Positions 47,833-60,500 of a stretch of DNA of 64,000 nt are shown piece by piece. This DNA is from Owenia fusiformis (lineage: Eukaryota; Annelida; Polychaeta; Sabellida; Oweniidae): positions 55,509,885 to 55,573,884 of the forward strand of contig CAIIXF020000001.1 in NCBI GenBank assembly GCA_903813345.2, read 5' to 3'. The notes beneath the pieces were generated by a model. The model ran no database searches, was not told the origin of the DNA, and was given only the letters and a program-made list of their open reading frames with translations. How positions within the stretch are numbered: position 1 is the stretch's first letter; every line of letters begins with the position of its first letter. The position numbers and the translations under genes are program-made.

Positions 47833-49072
47833 AATCCCATCGAACAGAAATGGCTGGCATTTTTACAAACAAAGCGCAAATATCATAAAACAACACACCA
47901 GAAAGGCCACCATTTTCAAAATGGTTGCTCACTAGCCAAGTTGCCATCAGAAGAAATAATATGCTTTTAAGTAGCCACCTCTAAAATTTTTAAAAATCGC
48001 ACACGTACTTGTAAAATAACACACATAAAAATGGTGGCCATTTTGACTACTCCCCAAAGTTTTATTAGACAATGTGCCATGCTTGAAGTATTCACATATC
48101 AAATATGAACAAAATCGCTCCACTACTTTTCGAGTTATAGTAAAATACGTTAAAATGGCGGCCATTTTTCAAAATGGCCACCTTCTACCAAAAGCGTCAT
48201 TAGAAATAGACAGTGTGCCATGCTTATAGTATTCACATACCAAATATGAACAAAATCGCTATACTACTTTTCGAGTTATAGTGAAATACATTAAAATGGC
48301 GGCCATTTTTCAAAATGGCCGCCTTCTACCAAAAGTGTCTTTAGACAGTGTGCAATGCTTATAGTATTCACATACCAAATATGAACATAATCGCTCCACT
48401 ATTTTTTGAGTTACAGCAAAAAATGGCCGCCTTCTACCAAAAGTGTCATAGGACAGTGTGCCAAGCTTATAGTATTCACATACCAAATATGAACAAAATC
48501 GCTCTACTACTTTTCGAATTATAGTAAAATATGTTAAAATATTTTTCAAAATGGCCGCCTTCTACCAAAAGTGTCATAGGACAGCGTGCCATGCTTATAG
48601 TATTCACATACCAAATATGAACAAAATCGCTCAACTACTTTTCGAGTTATAGTAAAATACGTTAAAATGGCGGCCATTTTTCAAAATGGCCGCCTTCTAC
48701 CAAAAGTGTCTTTAGACAGTGTGCAATGCTTATAGTATTCACATACTAAATATGAACATAATCGCTCCACTATTTTTTGAGTTACAGCAAAAATCGTAAA
48801 TTGATGAGAAAAGGCCGCCATTTTTCAAGATGGCTGCCATGTGCTTCTTTAATATCTACATTTGTAGCATTATTAATGTCCTTTATAATTTTTTTACATT
48901 TAAAACATATTGCTATTACAGTTTTACATATTGCACCTAAATTACTGTAAAATCGTCACTAAAATGGCCGCCATTTTGAAATGAGCGGCCATTTTGAAAA
49001 TCGGATGGACGGACTTACGTACGGACGGACGGAGCTATTCCCTATATCCCACCGAACTTTGTTCGATGGGAT
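47833..49072. mobile_element. 1.24-kb TIR element with expanded internal tandem array
   Basis: The left ATCCCATCGAACAGAAA is mirrored by the right CTTTGTTCGATGGGAT. Just inside the right end are CCTATATCCC and (GGAC)n, the mirror of the landmarks in the element at 9014-9511. GCGTAGCGAATCCC outside the left end matches the complement of TTTGCTACTCCGCGG outside 9511, so the full family unit is slightly longer. The interior is a tandem array (48040-48800). Confidence 0.75.
48040..48800. repeat. Tandem array of about 108-141-bp units with palindromic ATGGCGGC motifs
   Basis: The anchor TATTCACATA recurs at 48089, 48230, 48365, 48473, 48601 and 48735. Each unit has GCCGCCTTCTACCAAAAG, AGACAGTGTGCCATGCTTAT, CAAATATGAACAAAATCGCT and TTTTCGAGTTATAG. 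Three units also carry AAAATGGCGGCCATTTTT (48152, 48293, 48664). Minus-strand frames within it repeat with the array and are not genes. Confidence 0.85.
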
Positions 49073-49148
49073 AATGATTTGGAAAGATGGCGGAAAAGCA
49101 GATCATATCTTTTTTTCTTCATCAGACTAAATCTTTCTGCATTTTTAG

Positions 49149-49215
49149 GTCACCACCAGAAGTTGTGACATATTGTCCAACTTTTTTGTGGATAGTGTTG
49201 GCAGTTGGTATCAGT
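49149..49215 (+). repeat. GTGGTGACAT-family copy, 5' part
   Basis: GGTCACCACCAGAAGTTGTG then ACATATTGTCC and ACTTTTTTGTGGATAG. The 3' half is missing or eroded. Confidence 0.6.
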
Positions 49216-50189
49216 AGTACCAAAGTGAGGGGGTGCTCTTTATTTAGTTTCTGCAGAAACGCATTCTCAAAGACTCCATCATGCTCATGCCCTGCACAGG
49301 GGAAGATGGCCCAATAGCAAAAATGGTTCCTCCATAGTTAAGACCAAATGGACCCAAGTGGGCACATAAGACAGATAGCTTCACACATATTTTGAGAACA
49401 TTTGGTTACATTACAATATCAGCCATATTGGTTTAATTTTAAAAAAAGGCATAACCCACAGTAAATCATCAACAAAAGATCTATTACTCATATTGGATCT
49501 TCCACATTTTATTTCAACTGTATTCAAAACTAAAACTTTCCCATAGAGTGCTAAGACAAAAATTAAATGTTTCTTGACAGTTTGAGACTCAAAATAGATA
49601 CAACAACAAGACTCATTTCCAAAATATATATCCCAACATTAAAATTTCCAAAATAATTGGGATCTTTAATAGTTACAAATTGAAGGTTATATGGATATAA
49701 GTCAGTGCCATATACAAATACGTAATTCAAGTCTCTTGAAAACATAATATCTTTAATTCCAGATATAATCATGAATAGAGAGTTTCCTTATTTGGAAGCT
49801 ATCGTCTCTGGGTTAGATTAAATATCAAAATATAATTTAGAAGAAATTAACAAATTAGAACATTTTACAGCGCATGAAAATCACATTCTCTCTGACCTGT
49901 ATGTACAAGTTGTATACAGTGTATAGACAGTGCATTAAATATATATCAGATTAAGAGGAACAAAATACACCAAAGCTTTAGCCAGTTAGTAAAGGATTGA
50001 GAACCTAGCCATTATAGGTGGAATAAAGCTCAGAGTTCGTTTTATGCAAGCATTTAAACAAGAGCCCAGAGGGCGGGTGTTTCAGCTGGCATTCACTTAA
50101 AACATTATTTATATAGTGGGTAGGTTTTGTACATATGTTGAAACAGAGTGTATCTTCCTGTATGGATAAAGACACCAAGGTATGAAAAT

Positions 50190-50258
50190 CATGCATTATC
50201 ATTACGGATAACTCATGGTTATACCGCATTCTGATTGGTCAGAACATGATAATGCATG
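50190..50258. repeat. Inverted repeat CATGCATTATCAT / ATGATAATGCATG
   Basis: Perfect 13-base arms with a 43-base spacer that contains CTGATTGGTCAG-like sequence, common at MITE ends. A small degenerate element is possible. Confidence 0.5.
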
Positions 50259-50719
50259 CTATGTGTGAATTAATATTATCAATTGAAATACAAAGGGTGC
50301 ACAGGTTTATTCAACCTGGTTCTCATCAGAATACAATCATACAAAGCATCTGAACCATTAAATTGAAAATAGCACCATAACACTAATACACACACGCTAA
50401 ATATACCTCAAATTCAATCAAATTATTAAATAAGTTACTTTTAATGACTTGTAAAAAGTTACACTCTTAAAACTAGCATCTACGCTAATTGTCCGCGAAA
50501 GCATCAATATCAAATGTTGAGCACATAGTTAGACTTCCATTGCTAAATTTAAAGCTACATATATCCATACATTCATGCATAGAACTACATTTATACAAAT
50601 CTATATATATATCAGTGTTACTGAACAATATTCAATCAACCTTTACCATTACAACCTATGTATGTACAGTATTTCATTGCATATACTTACAAGTATTTTA
50701 ATACTTAGTTAAATGAACA

Positions 50720-50825
50720 TAATATATAAGTTACAAGTACAAGTATAATAGTTACAAGTACTATCATCATAGTTACAAGTACTACCACAAGGAGCAAGAA
50801 CTATCATAATTGCTACAAGTGTAGT
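50720..50825. repeat. Degenerate minisatellite (ATAGTTACAAGTACTATCAT)
   Basis: About four to five degenerate copies of a 20-22-base unit built on GTTACAAGTACTA. Non-coding; lies 3' of Lasp. Confidence 0.55.
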
Positions 50826-51403
50826 TTTTTTATTCATAATTGTTGAATATTGTTTCAAGTAAATAATGTACATGTACATGAAATAAGTTGATCAAGAGAG
50901 TGTACTAAATATTGGAACGGTTTAGGTTCTATAATTATATAAAGCTAACTGCAAAACATCTAAAGGACCCACCATTAACCATTTACAATTACTTTACACT
51001 ATTTTACACCAAATACTGTTCTTACGAATATAGCAAGCTGCTTATATATCATTACAGACCTGGAGACCAGGTTCATCGTTGTCAGTCATTCTTTGGAATA
51101 ATTCTCAAGAGGGGCCAATGTTTTCAATTTAGGGCCTCCACAACTAGTGTATTGTATTTATATGAATTAGTTTTGCAAATAAAAACCATTACCTGAAAAA
51201 CTTACTTGAAACACCAAAAATTCAATCCTGAAGTATTACTTTTTATCACTTCAGTCACATTTATTTCTGAATCTAAACAAAGTCTTTAAAGATTATGCAA
51301 CTTGAGATATAAAAGACATTTCATCAACTCTTCAGTTCCGTGTAATAAAGACTACATATATATTTCCACCTATCAGATTTTACACAATATTAACTCCTGT
51401 ATA

Positions 51404-51409
51404 TTTATT
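51404..51409 (-). terminator. Candidate AATAAA hexamer just after Lasp stop
   Basis: On the minus strand AATAAA begins four bases after the stop codon. Use of this hexamer would give an extremely short 3' UTR, so it is more likely chance and the real signal lies further left (lower coordinates). Confidence 0.15.
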
Positions 51410-51413
51410 CACT

Positions 51414-51593
51414 TCAGATGATTAACTCTACATAGTTTGAAGGCAGCATTCCATGTTGGCCTGTTCTCTCTACAGTACCAGTCATCCAGCCCTCATCAAT
51501 AGCTTCAGAGTTGATGATAATGTCATCTTCATTAAAGCTGACTTCATCATCATCCGCTGCGGTGTAATCGTACACAGCTTTGTATCGTGGACC
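51414..51593 (-). CDS. LASP1: Lasp terminal exon: SH3 domain
   Basis: Sixty codons including TGA at 51416-51414, with acceptor gtgtctttag. [20 protein letters not shown] opens the SH3 domain; the aromatic and specificity residues are visible (VYDY, DEVSF, EGWMTG, LPSNYV). Human LASP1 ends NYVEAI, and this protein ends NYVELII. All hallmark SH3 positions are present, so ligand binding should be intact. Confidence 0.95.
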   Translation of the reverse strand, partial: GPRYKAVYDYTAADDDEVSFNEDDIIINSEAIDEGWMTGTVERTGQHGMLPSNYVELII

Positions 51594-54500
51594 CTAAAGA
51601 CACAGATTACGATTATGGCATATTTGATACATACTACATGGTTTATCCCAATATACACATATTTCCACATTCCTTTGCACTTTTGTCACTGGATATTTTG
51701 ATATGCATAAAAAGGTCAATTCATATTGAGTTCTTATAGTGGAGGAACCACAGATACTATTTTCTATGCTCCAAAGAAATATTATAACATTTTATCTGCC
51801 TAAAATGTATGTATGTATGTAAAACCTAAGTAGGCATGCAATGTACAATGTAAGGTAACAGATTGTAGGAAGTTAACATAAATGTAAACACATTTTTTGG
51901 GAATTCCCAATATCCATGGACTAATGTATTTCTCATATTATATTACATAAAGGCAGGCATATAAAACTGGTTGTTAAAGTTGCGTGTTGGAGTATTATAT
52001 GGAATTTCCCAGATGTGAATTTTAGCATACATGTAGTTCACTTATGAGAAAAATAACATTTGATAACACCTAAGTGTATTGTGATGATTTTACAATATAA
52101 AGTAGTGACTGTATTTCATAATGTGTTGTATTTTTAGAGGAGGTTGATGAATGTTACTTACCCCTACTGTAGGAGCTGGTGCAGGAGGAGCCGGTTCTGG
52201 AACTGGGACATAAGCTTGTGGGGGTGGGGGGTTGTATTCTTGTTGGGGTGGCTGATAGGGTGTTGGGTTAGGATCAAACTGGGGTTGTGTTGAGGGAGGT
52301 TGATATCGGTTCTGGGTAGGATCCGGATAGGCTAGTTGTGATGCCTCTTGCTGCAGTTGGTAGGAAGGTTGTGGGGGTGCAGGTTGTGGGGGTGCAGGTT
52401 GGGGTGGTTCAGGCTGAGCAGCTGGGTAGTACGCTTGGGGAGGACCTCGAGCTGCAAATAAACATATATGAGTCCAAATTAGAATGTAACATTAATTTCA
52501 CATGGATGTTATGGAAAAGAGATGGTACTTTGTTACTTTGTGCATTTCATTTACTTTTATGGAAAATAATATGAACATAATTTGAAGTATTGGATAATTC
52601 ATCCCGGTAATCTATTTCCCTACACTGTCTGTGTGCAAGTTTGAAAAGGGGTGCATACAGTTTTAATGGAACATTAATTTTAACAGAAAAAGAGCCCACA
52701 AAATATCACAGACAAAAAGACAACAGTTAGAGTAAAAATAAAATAAAAATAGCAAAATAATTTCATAATAACGTAACCAAATATATGTTCATGAAATCAG
52801 AAACTTTTCAAGTCTTAGGGTATTCTTGTTTTATTTTTTACTTCAACAAATTGTTTATGAGGAAAGCCTCGACAGAATTCTCCCACCACGGAAGAGTATT
52901 AACTTACAAGGTGCTGGGTAGCTCTCTTCCTCCAGGTTGCCCGCAGAATAACGATCTTTATTCTCAGCTGGCCTAGCAGGACTGGCACCACCAGCGCCTA
53001 CTATTGAACCATACTTGTCATTCAGTGGGTCATAGTCATGAATGGAGCCCACTTTTCTCTGAGAACGCTGGGTTGGGTCAATTACTGAAACAGACAATGT
53101 AAGAAGGTCTCAATATTGGATTGACGTACAGGAATTCCTTCTAATTTCTCAAGCATTTACATATCTAAACATGAGAAATTGATGAATTCCTGGCTGGATG
53201 TTGGATGGAGCCTAAATGTAACTAATAACAATGCTGAATTAATTAATTAAAGTGCAATCTGTATAAAATAATAATAAACAAGACATTAACATGCAAAATG
53301 TCACCACCTGCCATTTGTTACAGACAAACCTCTGAAAACCATCAACAAAAAGTCGTAGACTGTAACAATATGTCACACTTTTGTGATGACATAAAAACAT
53401 GTTCTGTATAAAAGCCAAAAAAACTTCAAATTCAAACAAGCAGAATACATAATTGTTAATATAATGCAAAAAGCATATCTACCAATACCTCAAGGCTACA
53501 CTGTCAAGTAACTTGAGAGTTAAGTCTCAACACATTTGATATATGAAGGCTGTATGATGGCCGTAGCTTCACAAAATCGATAAAGAAAATTTACATCGTA
53601 CTGCTAATCCCTATTAATTTTATGCTGCATATTCTTGGAAGCTACGGCTACCATATGATTGCCGTAGATCGAATATGACTGAGGCATAAAAATCAAGCAT
53701 GGGAGCAAAGCATTAATCATGGTGAGAAGCACATGCAACAGGTAACTGCAAAAAGCCATGCAGGCAAAATTTTATCTACAATAAGGATATATCATCAAAT
53801 AAGAGTGCATAAAATAAAACACAAAATCATGTCACTATCTAATAAGGTAAGATACACACATACACAAGCAGGAGTGGAGATAATTCAATATTAAAGAACT
53901 TAAGCCCAAGGTCAATGGATTGTAGATTACCACAAATCTATTGCATCAAGATTTTGAATGAGGGCGGAAGACCAAATTTAAAGGCTTGGATTCAATTGCA
54001 TTAAATCCTCCACAATTCATTGTCATGTGCTTAAATTCTTTTCACACATTACAAAAGATTTTGCATGCGTACATCATTACTAATTTGCAAGGAAACTTTC
54101 TTGTGAGGGGTTTTGCAAGATTTGACATTTTGACCTGCCTTTCTACAGTACCTGTCTTTCTATTCATTATGATTCTTCAGGTATTTCTAGTTTTAATATC
54201 AACTCCCAAATTGAAATCATGAAATTGATGAGGATAATCAATTTCAGTGAATCTCTAATGATTTTACTGAATATCATGCCTAGCTTTGTGTGAATTCTAG
54301 TTCAAACCAATTGACAATGTTATAAACAAGATCATGCTTAGTTGCTGTCATAACTTCCCTATCAGAATTTAATATGCACCCAGTTGGAAATTTCACTGCA
54401 CCCAGTTGAGACCTAAATATGCGCCAAGTTAGAAATCTGTTACACCCAAAAGAGACTTAATATGTAGGCACTTAAGATTGGAAATAAATATACTACTATA

Positions 54501-57500
54501 TATATATGCGGTCATTTGGAATGCAAACTTCACCCAGATAATTTAATATTCACAAAGTTCAAAGTTATATGCATCTAATTGGAAACTTAAACCCCAAAAT
54601 GTAAGTTTAGGACATCTCTTGGGGTAGCACAGGAATACAAGTTTATGACAATCAGCAATATATAGCTTTGGACTAATTCCAATGCCAAATTTAGGTGGGA
54701 TTGGGAAGAGGGGACCCAAACTTATGCATGTTATCACTCATTTTCAGAGGTTTCAAAATACATAATTAATACATATATTTAGGACATATGCAAGGAAGAT
54801 GAAACTTACATAAAACACCAAATAGGACCAAACATAGTTAATTGCATTTCACATATATACAAGCAAAACATAATGGACTTTTGCCCCTACCCAAAAGTAA
54901 TCATTTTGAAAAGCTCCATTTTCACAAAGGATAGCTAGTACAATGTGTATGTGTTAGGGAAAAGAGAAAATATAAGCTGCAAAATGGTTGATAGTTAAAT
55001 GCATTATCGTGGCTACAAATCGCTATAACAACAAATAATTAATGTTACTATAGGTACGATGTTGCCGTGACAATAATTGCTGCAAAGTGATGTAGCAACT
55101 GTTCAAAGAATATAGCACACTATACATCGAACAGTTACCGAGTAGACATAGTTACCATAACAACAGTGAAGTCTTTCCATGGTAACAAATATGAAAACAA
55201 GCACAATACTAGTATACAATTGTTACTGTGTACAGATGTGTTGGTGTGTATGACAACAGTTGCTATGATTACCTGGGGGTGGTTCCCACCTAGGTGCACT
55301 AGGTCTTCGTCCTCCATCTATAGACACTTCAGGTTCTGGCAAAATCAATGTTATACCATGCATCATGCAAATGTATAAACTTATTGCAATTTGTAACTCT
55401 TTCACACATCATTCCCATTCATTTGGTCAATACGGAGACTATTCTTTGACACATTGTCACTATGGCAAAATTGTGGAACAACCAGATGAACTCCAGTGTA
55501 TAAATTAAAGGTTATGACCTATTAAAGGCTGTATATGTGATTATGATGCACATACATGTACTAGTCATAGCTAGTCATTCGTGCACCTAGTCATTCGTGT
55601 AGCTATAGGTAGGAGGTTGGCAAATGCCTTTTGTTCAACAGAAACTGTAAAAATATTGTCTCATAGAATAAAAATCATAACTGGCTGAAGATTTTATTAT
55701 TATTTTTAATCCTAGCTACGCCCCTGCTAGTACATGTATTTCTTTAACAATCTGTTATTAAAGTCAAGAGTACAATACACATCAGTACTATAATATAATA
55801 AATATTTTAGAACTGAAACACTATAAATATTTTAGGACTGAAACACTATATTGTTTATTTAGCGATCTTAAATAGAGCTAAAAATAAATAATTGAAAAAA
55901 TGATAAAATAAATATGCTGAATAATGAAAATGTTGCTCTTCAATTGAACATAAGAAAATCATAACTCCTGCTACATGAGAGAACAAAACACATTAAAAGC
56001 TGCAAAATGCAATACCATGCAGTTATATAGAAAATAAAAATTAAATATAAAAAACCCTAATATATAGTTTAGTAGGATACAATGAATATTCATGAAACTA
56101 TTTCCCCTAAATTGAGAATAAAAATGAATTTACAATATTTTCGAGTCTACCGCTAAAAAAATTTTCCAAAACCCTTTTTACTTGTTACTTAAACAACATT
56201 GCTATAAAGCATACTAGTATATCTCTATTTGTACAAGGCAACACGAATATCACAACCCCTAATTTTGGAATAATTTTCTCAATTATACTGAAAGCTAGGA
56301 CTTTCCTTTGTAGATACAATATCATACATATAGTCATAAATGGGACTACTATTTTTGGAATACCTTAATCAAAAGTGAAATGACTTGCCATTTTGGTAAA
56401 ATTCACTCTACCATAATTGATTATTCCAATATCAGTGAAATATATTTTTGTGTCACCATGTACATCATGATAGCTTTTTCATGTTTCTACCCAAATATCT
56501 TGCCATAAACAGCCTATAATATACCCTAGTCTTTTCTAAAATCATTAAGGTGCTGTATTCCTTCCTTGTATCTACTCAAATGAAAAGCATAAACTCACTT
56601 GAGAATGTGGGATGCTGTGGCTCCCCTCCCCCTCCCCCTGGCTGTTGTTGTTGTTGTTGCGGCTGTTGTTGTTGTTGGGCCATTGGGTCGTAATCATTAA
56701 TAGATCCAGGCTGGCGTTTGTAGTTCGCTGAAATAATAGCACATTAAATTAGAGAACATTATGAGACTTAAGTACATTTTAATATTGGAATGGTGTTGAA
56801 TAAAAAAAAATATCTCATGCATTTATATTTTCTTTAATATCAGATGAATATCAGGGACTCTGTTTTTCACTACTCATGGATAAAAGGACAAAAACAATAT
56901 CCCTAAAGGATATCCTCTTCATTATTCTTTGTGTAATGAAAGGGACTTGATCGAATGTAACATTTAAGCTTACAATTGAATACAAATAAAAATCATATAA
57001 AATATACAATTATAAAAAAACAGACATGGTAGAATGGCTTATTATATAGGGAAGGCAAAGCAAAGCAATTTGTTGGAGACAGGGGATTTATCTTTTTTTG
57101 CAGTCAGTTTGAAGCAAGTGTACCATAGACATAATTAAAATGTAAGTGTCTATGGACATAATATTCTAACATGTTCTCAAAACCTTTTCCTCATGAATTT
57201 TCTGTACTTATCAAAACACTATAAAATGTTGTGCAAACAAATTCTAAATTGAGTTTTCCACTTCTGACAATTTGACAGTGATTACACAAAGTGAGCTTTA
57301 TCTGCAACATTTGGGAAAAAATATATGAAACATGTACAAAGAAACTGTGTGAGATACAAAATCAAGTGCTCAATTTAGTGGAATAGATTCACATCTCAAT
57401 CAATTCAACACTCATAGTGGTTGGAAATCAACACAGTGTACAAATATCTAGAGAGTAATCTTATCAAAATCCTTACATAAGTGGGGTGTGGGCATTTAAA

Positions 57501-60500
57501 TACAGGCAGACTGATGCCAGGTCCTTCTTTAGTTACAGTATAAGCTTTCTAATTGACTTTTGAGATTTTGTAAACATGCATTCTTTGGTAATGAATATTA
57601 GTTGGTAGGACTACATGCTTTATAAAGTTGGCTGTATTTTAGATCCAAAGACATAATTTACCCAAAGTTTGAAAAATAAATTTCCTATTTTCAAAAAATC
57701 ATCAGGGGAGAAAACATTTTTTGAATTCGTAACACAAAATCATTCTATACATATTGTTATAACACTCAAAACATGTCAAAATAAAAACAAATCTGAGAGT
57801 AGTCAATATTTTCAAAAAGATTATATTCTTAAAATTTACCTGCTCTCTCACTCTGTGCAAGTCATTCATTCTAATGATATTGATTCAAAAGTTATATCGT
57901 CTGTATCACAGTGCTTAAAGAAAGTGTGCTTTACTGGGAATTAAAGTACTACTTATAGGGTCAAAATTGCAATAGTATGATATTTTATCACAACAATATC
58001 AATTTCTGACGAAAAAGGTTTCTTATCAAAGGAGTGGTATCGATATGGTGAACTTTTTGAACACACGTTTCTCTTAAACAAGTCATCAAAACATTCTGAA
58101 AATTTTACACATTGTCAATTTAATGGTCATTGTTTGGATGGTAAAATTATAATTTGAAGTATATACTTTTCTCTATATTGTTTTAGAAAACATCAGACAC
58201 TTCTTTTGTTCTTGGTATCATATGTTCGGAATGAAATGAAACATCTATTCGAACCTCATTGGAACAAAAGGACATAAACACAATGTGTTTAGGTCTCTCA
58301 ATATTGTTATTGTACAAAGGAAAGTTTGATTGATTTTAAAAAAGTATCTCGTTAATGAAATAAAAGGTTTGTCTTATTTTTATCTATTTTGGGGGGTTTT
58401 GTTTCAAGTTTTTGCATACTATTTGTTAAATCAACCAAAATTTCCTTTGCATAACTATAATATTGAGAGGTCTAAGAAAATGTTGTTTATGCTATTTTGT
58501 TCCAACAAGGTTCGGAAAGACATTTTATTTCATTCTCAAGAACTGGTAGAAATGAACAAAAAACAATTGCACTAAAAAACAAAAAAGTTAACAAAAAACA
58601 GTTATTTAAAATATATATAAATAATTTATAAATAATTTTTGCATTAAATTGTTGCCAATCAGTCATTACAAAAAGGATAGTGTTTTTTTACTGAATGTTT
58701 TAAATAATTGTTTTAAGAGAAAACAGTGTTGAATTCAGTTCACCATATCGATACCTATCCTTTGACAATTTCTTTTGCAAAATTTGATGCTCAAAGTGGT
58801 ACTTTAAATACTTCTAATTTACTATGTTATGCCGAGGCTAGGCGTAATATGCTTTGTTATCCTATAGGCATAGGGGTAACAACAGGGGAAGGGAATTTAT
58901 ATTCTATACTACCTTCCTTTGCTTGGGCTTCTATCTCAGCTGTCACCATTGCAGCCTTAGCTGCAACATGTCCTTTAAACACAAACTACATGCATAACTA
59001 ACTAGGACAGGCAATAACAGTGGTACTCTCATACTAGGGTATGTTCACGCTGGTGCACTCTCACACTATTGGGTATATAAAACTATTTTTCCTATGCCAA
59101 GTAGAGTTTTAGGGAGATAAGCTTGTAAGATATATCCCGTATCCTGATTTTGAGGTTTCCATATCCAGAACCTCCATATCTCCCGCCATATCTCCCGCTT
59201 CGGTGCATATCTTCCCGCTTCCGGTGCATATCTTCCCACTTCCGGTAATGCAATAAAATGACTTTGCATCTGAATGATTTGTTTATTTTTACACCTTGTA
59301 CTATTGAAATGGTCATATGCCCCCGGAAACTCTACTTGGTATAGGATAAAGCAGTTATGTACGGTCTGTTTGGATATTGGGTTCATCCCTCGTGAGATAT
59401 GCACATCTGCCTTCGGTCCCTACAGTCCCTCAGGTAGATATGCATATCTCCCTCTGGATAAACCCCATATCCAAAACCTCCCAGTATATAACCCTCATTT
59501 ATCACCTCAAAATAGCTATATATTCAGAATGAGAAATCTCATGCACTATAACAGAACCCTATATAAATGCACTATCATAAGAGGACTCATAATAACAGCA
59601 CTATAATATATGGACTCTCCTAATTTGCACTAAGATATTAGAACTCTTGCAATATCTGCACTATAACAAGTCGATTCTTATAATATCAGCACTATAATAT
59701 GAGCTCTTACAATATCTGCACTATAACAGTATCATCAACTCTTGAGGCATCACTCTATTTAATCTATTATAATCCAACACTAGCTGGATAAGTAGCAGTA
59801 GTAGTCTAATAGGGAGACTCACTTGTAGTATGACATTCACCCAAAGCATATGGACTGTTAACTGAAGAACTAACGAACAAGACACACTTGGGCGCAAATA
59901 GTGGAGGAACCATAACATACAATTTATTCTGTATTAGCTCTACAACTTACCTATTCATGGAGAGTTAGTTTTGATGATAGTATAACAATGTATTATATGA
60001 ACAAAATATACATACTTAAAGAAAATTAGTAGACCAAAATGTTAAGAATTAAGAAAAATAAAAAGATGGTTTCATACCTGGTCCGGATTGTTTCCTTGCG
60101 CCTTGAAAAAAATAAACAAAAGCATTTCAATGCTGCAACATCACATTTATGCAAAACAAGGCACAAATCTGCACAAAATAACACAATAATGACAGTTGTT
60201 GCAATTTAGTTCAAACCATTAATGAAATAAAGTAAAATTACTCAAGAAGCAAAGCCAAATAAATAATGATAAATAAATGAAGTAAATAATATGTATCACA
60301 CACTTCGAAGTCAAGTGAATGATGGTTATGATTATCAGGATTATTTGGTCCAAAAAGCATGGAGGAAATACTTGTGTTGGAATGGCACATTTTGTAAAAT
60401 CTTGATTCACACTATGCATGCTTTAAACTTGGGGTCATGAACAGAAAAACAATAAAATAAAATATTTGTAACCATGGAGATGACGTCTTGGAAGGGAATA

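Noticed and set aside
47948-48549. Minus-strand frames of 72-79 codons with repeated peptides (ILTYFTI..VVERFCSYLVCEYY)
   Set aside because: They follow the tandem DNA array period and are not preserved between units; several units break the frame.
57669-57944. 91-codon frame in a Lasp intron
   Set aside because: Lys/Ser/Ile-rich translation of AT-rich DNA, on the opposite strand to the gene, no motif.
59066-59404. 112-codon minus-strand frame
   Set aside because: It spans a TIR element and its internal 24-bp repeats; the apparent peptide repeats come from the DNA repeats.
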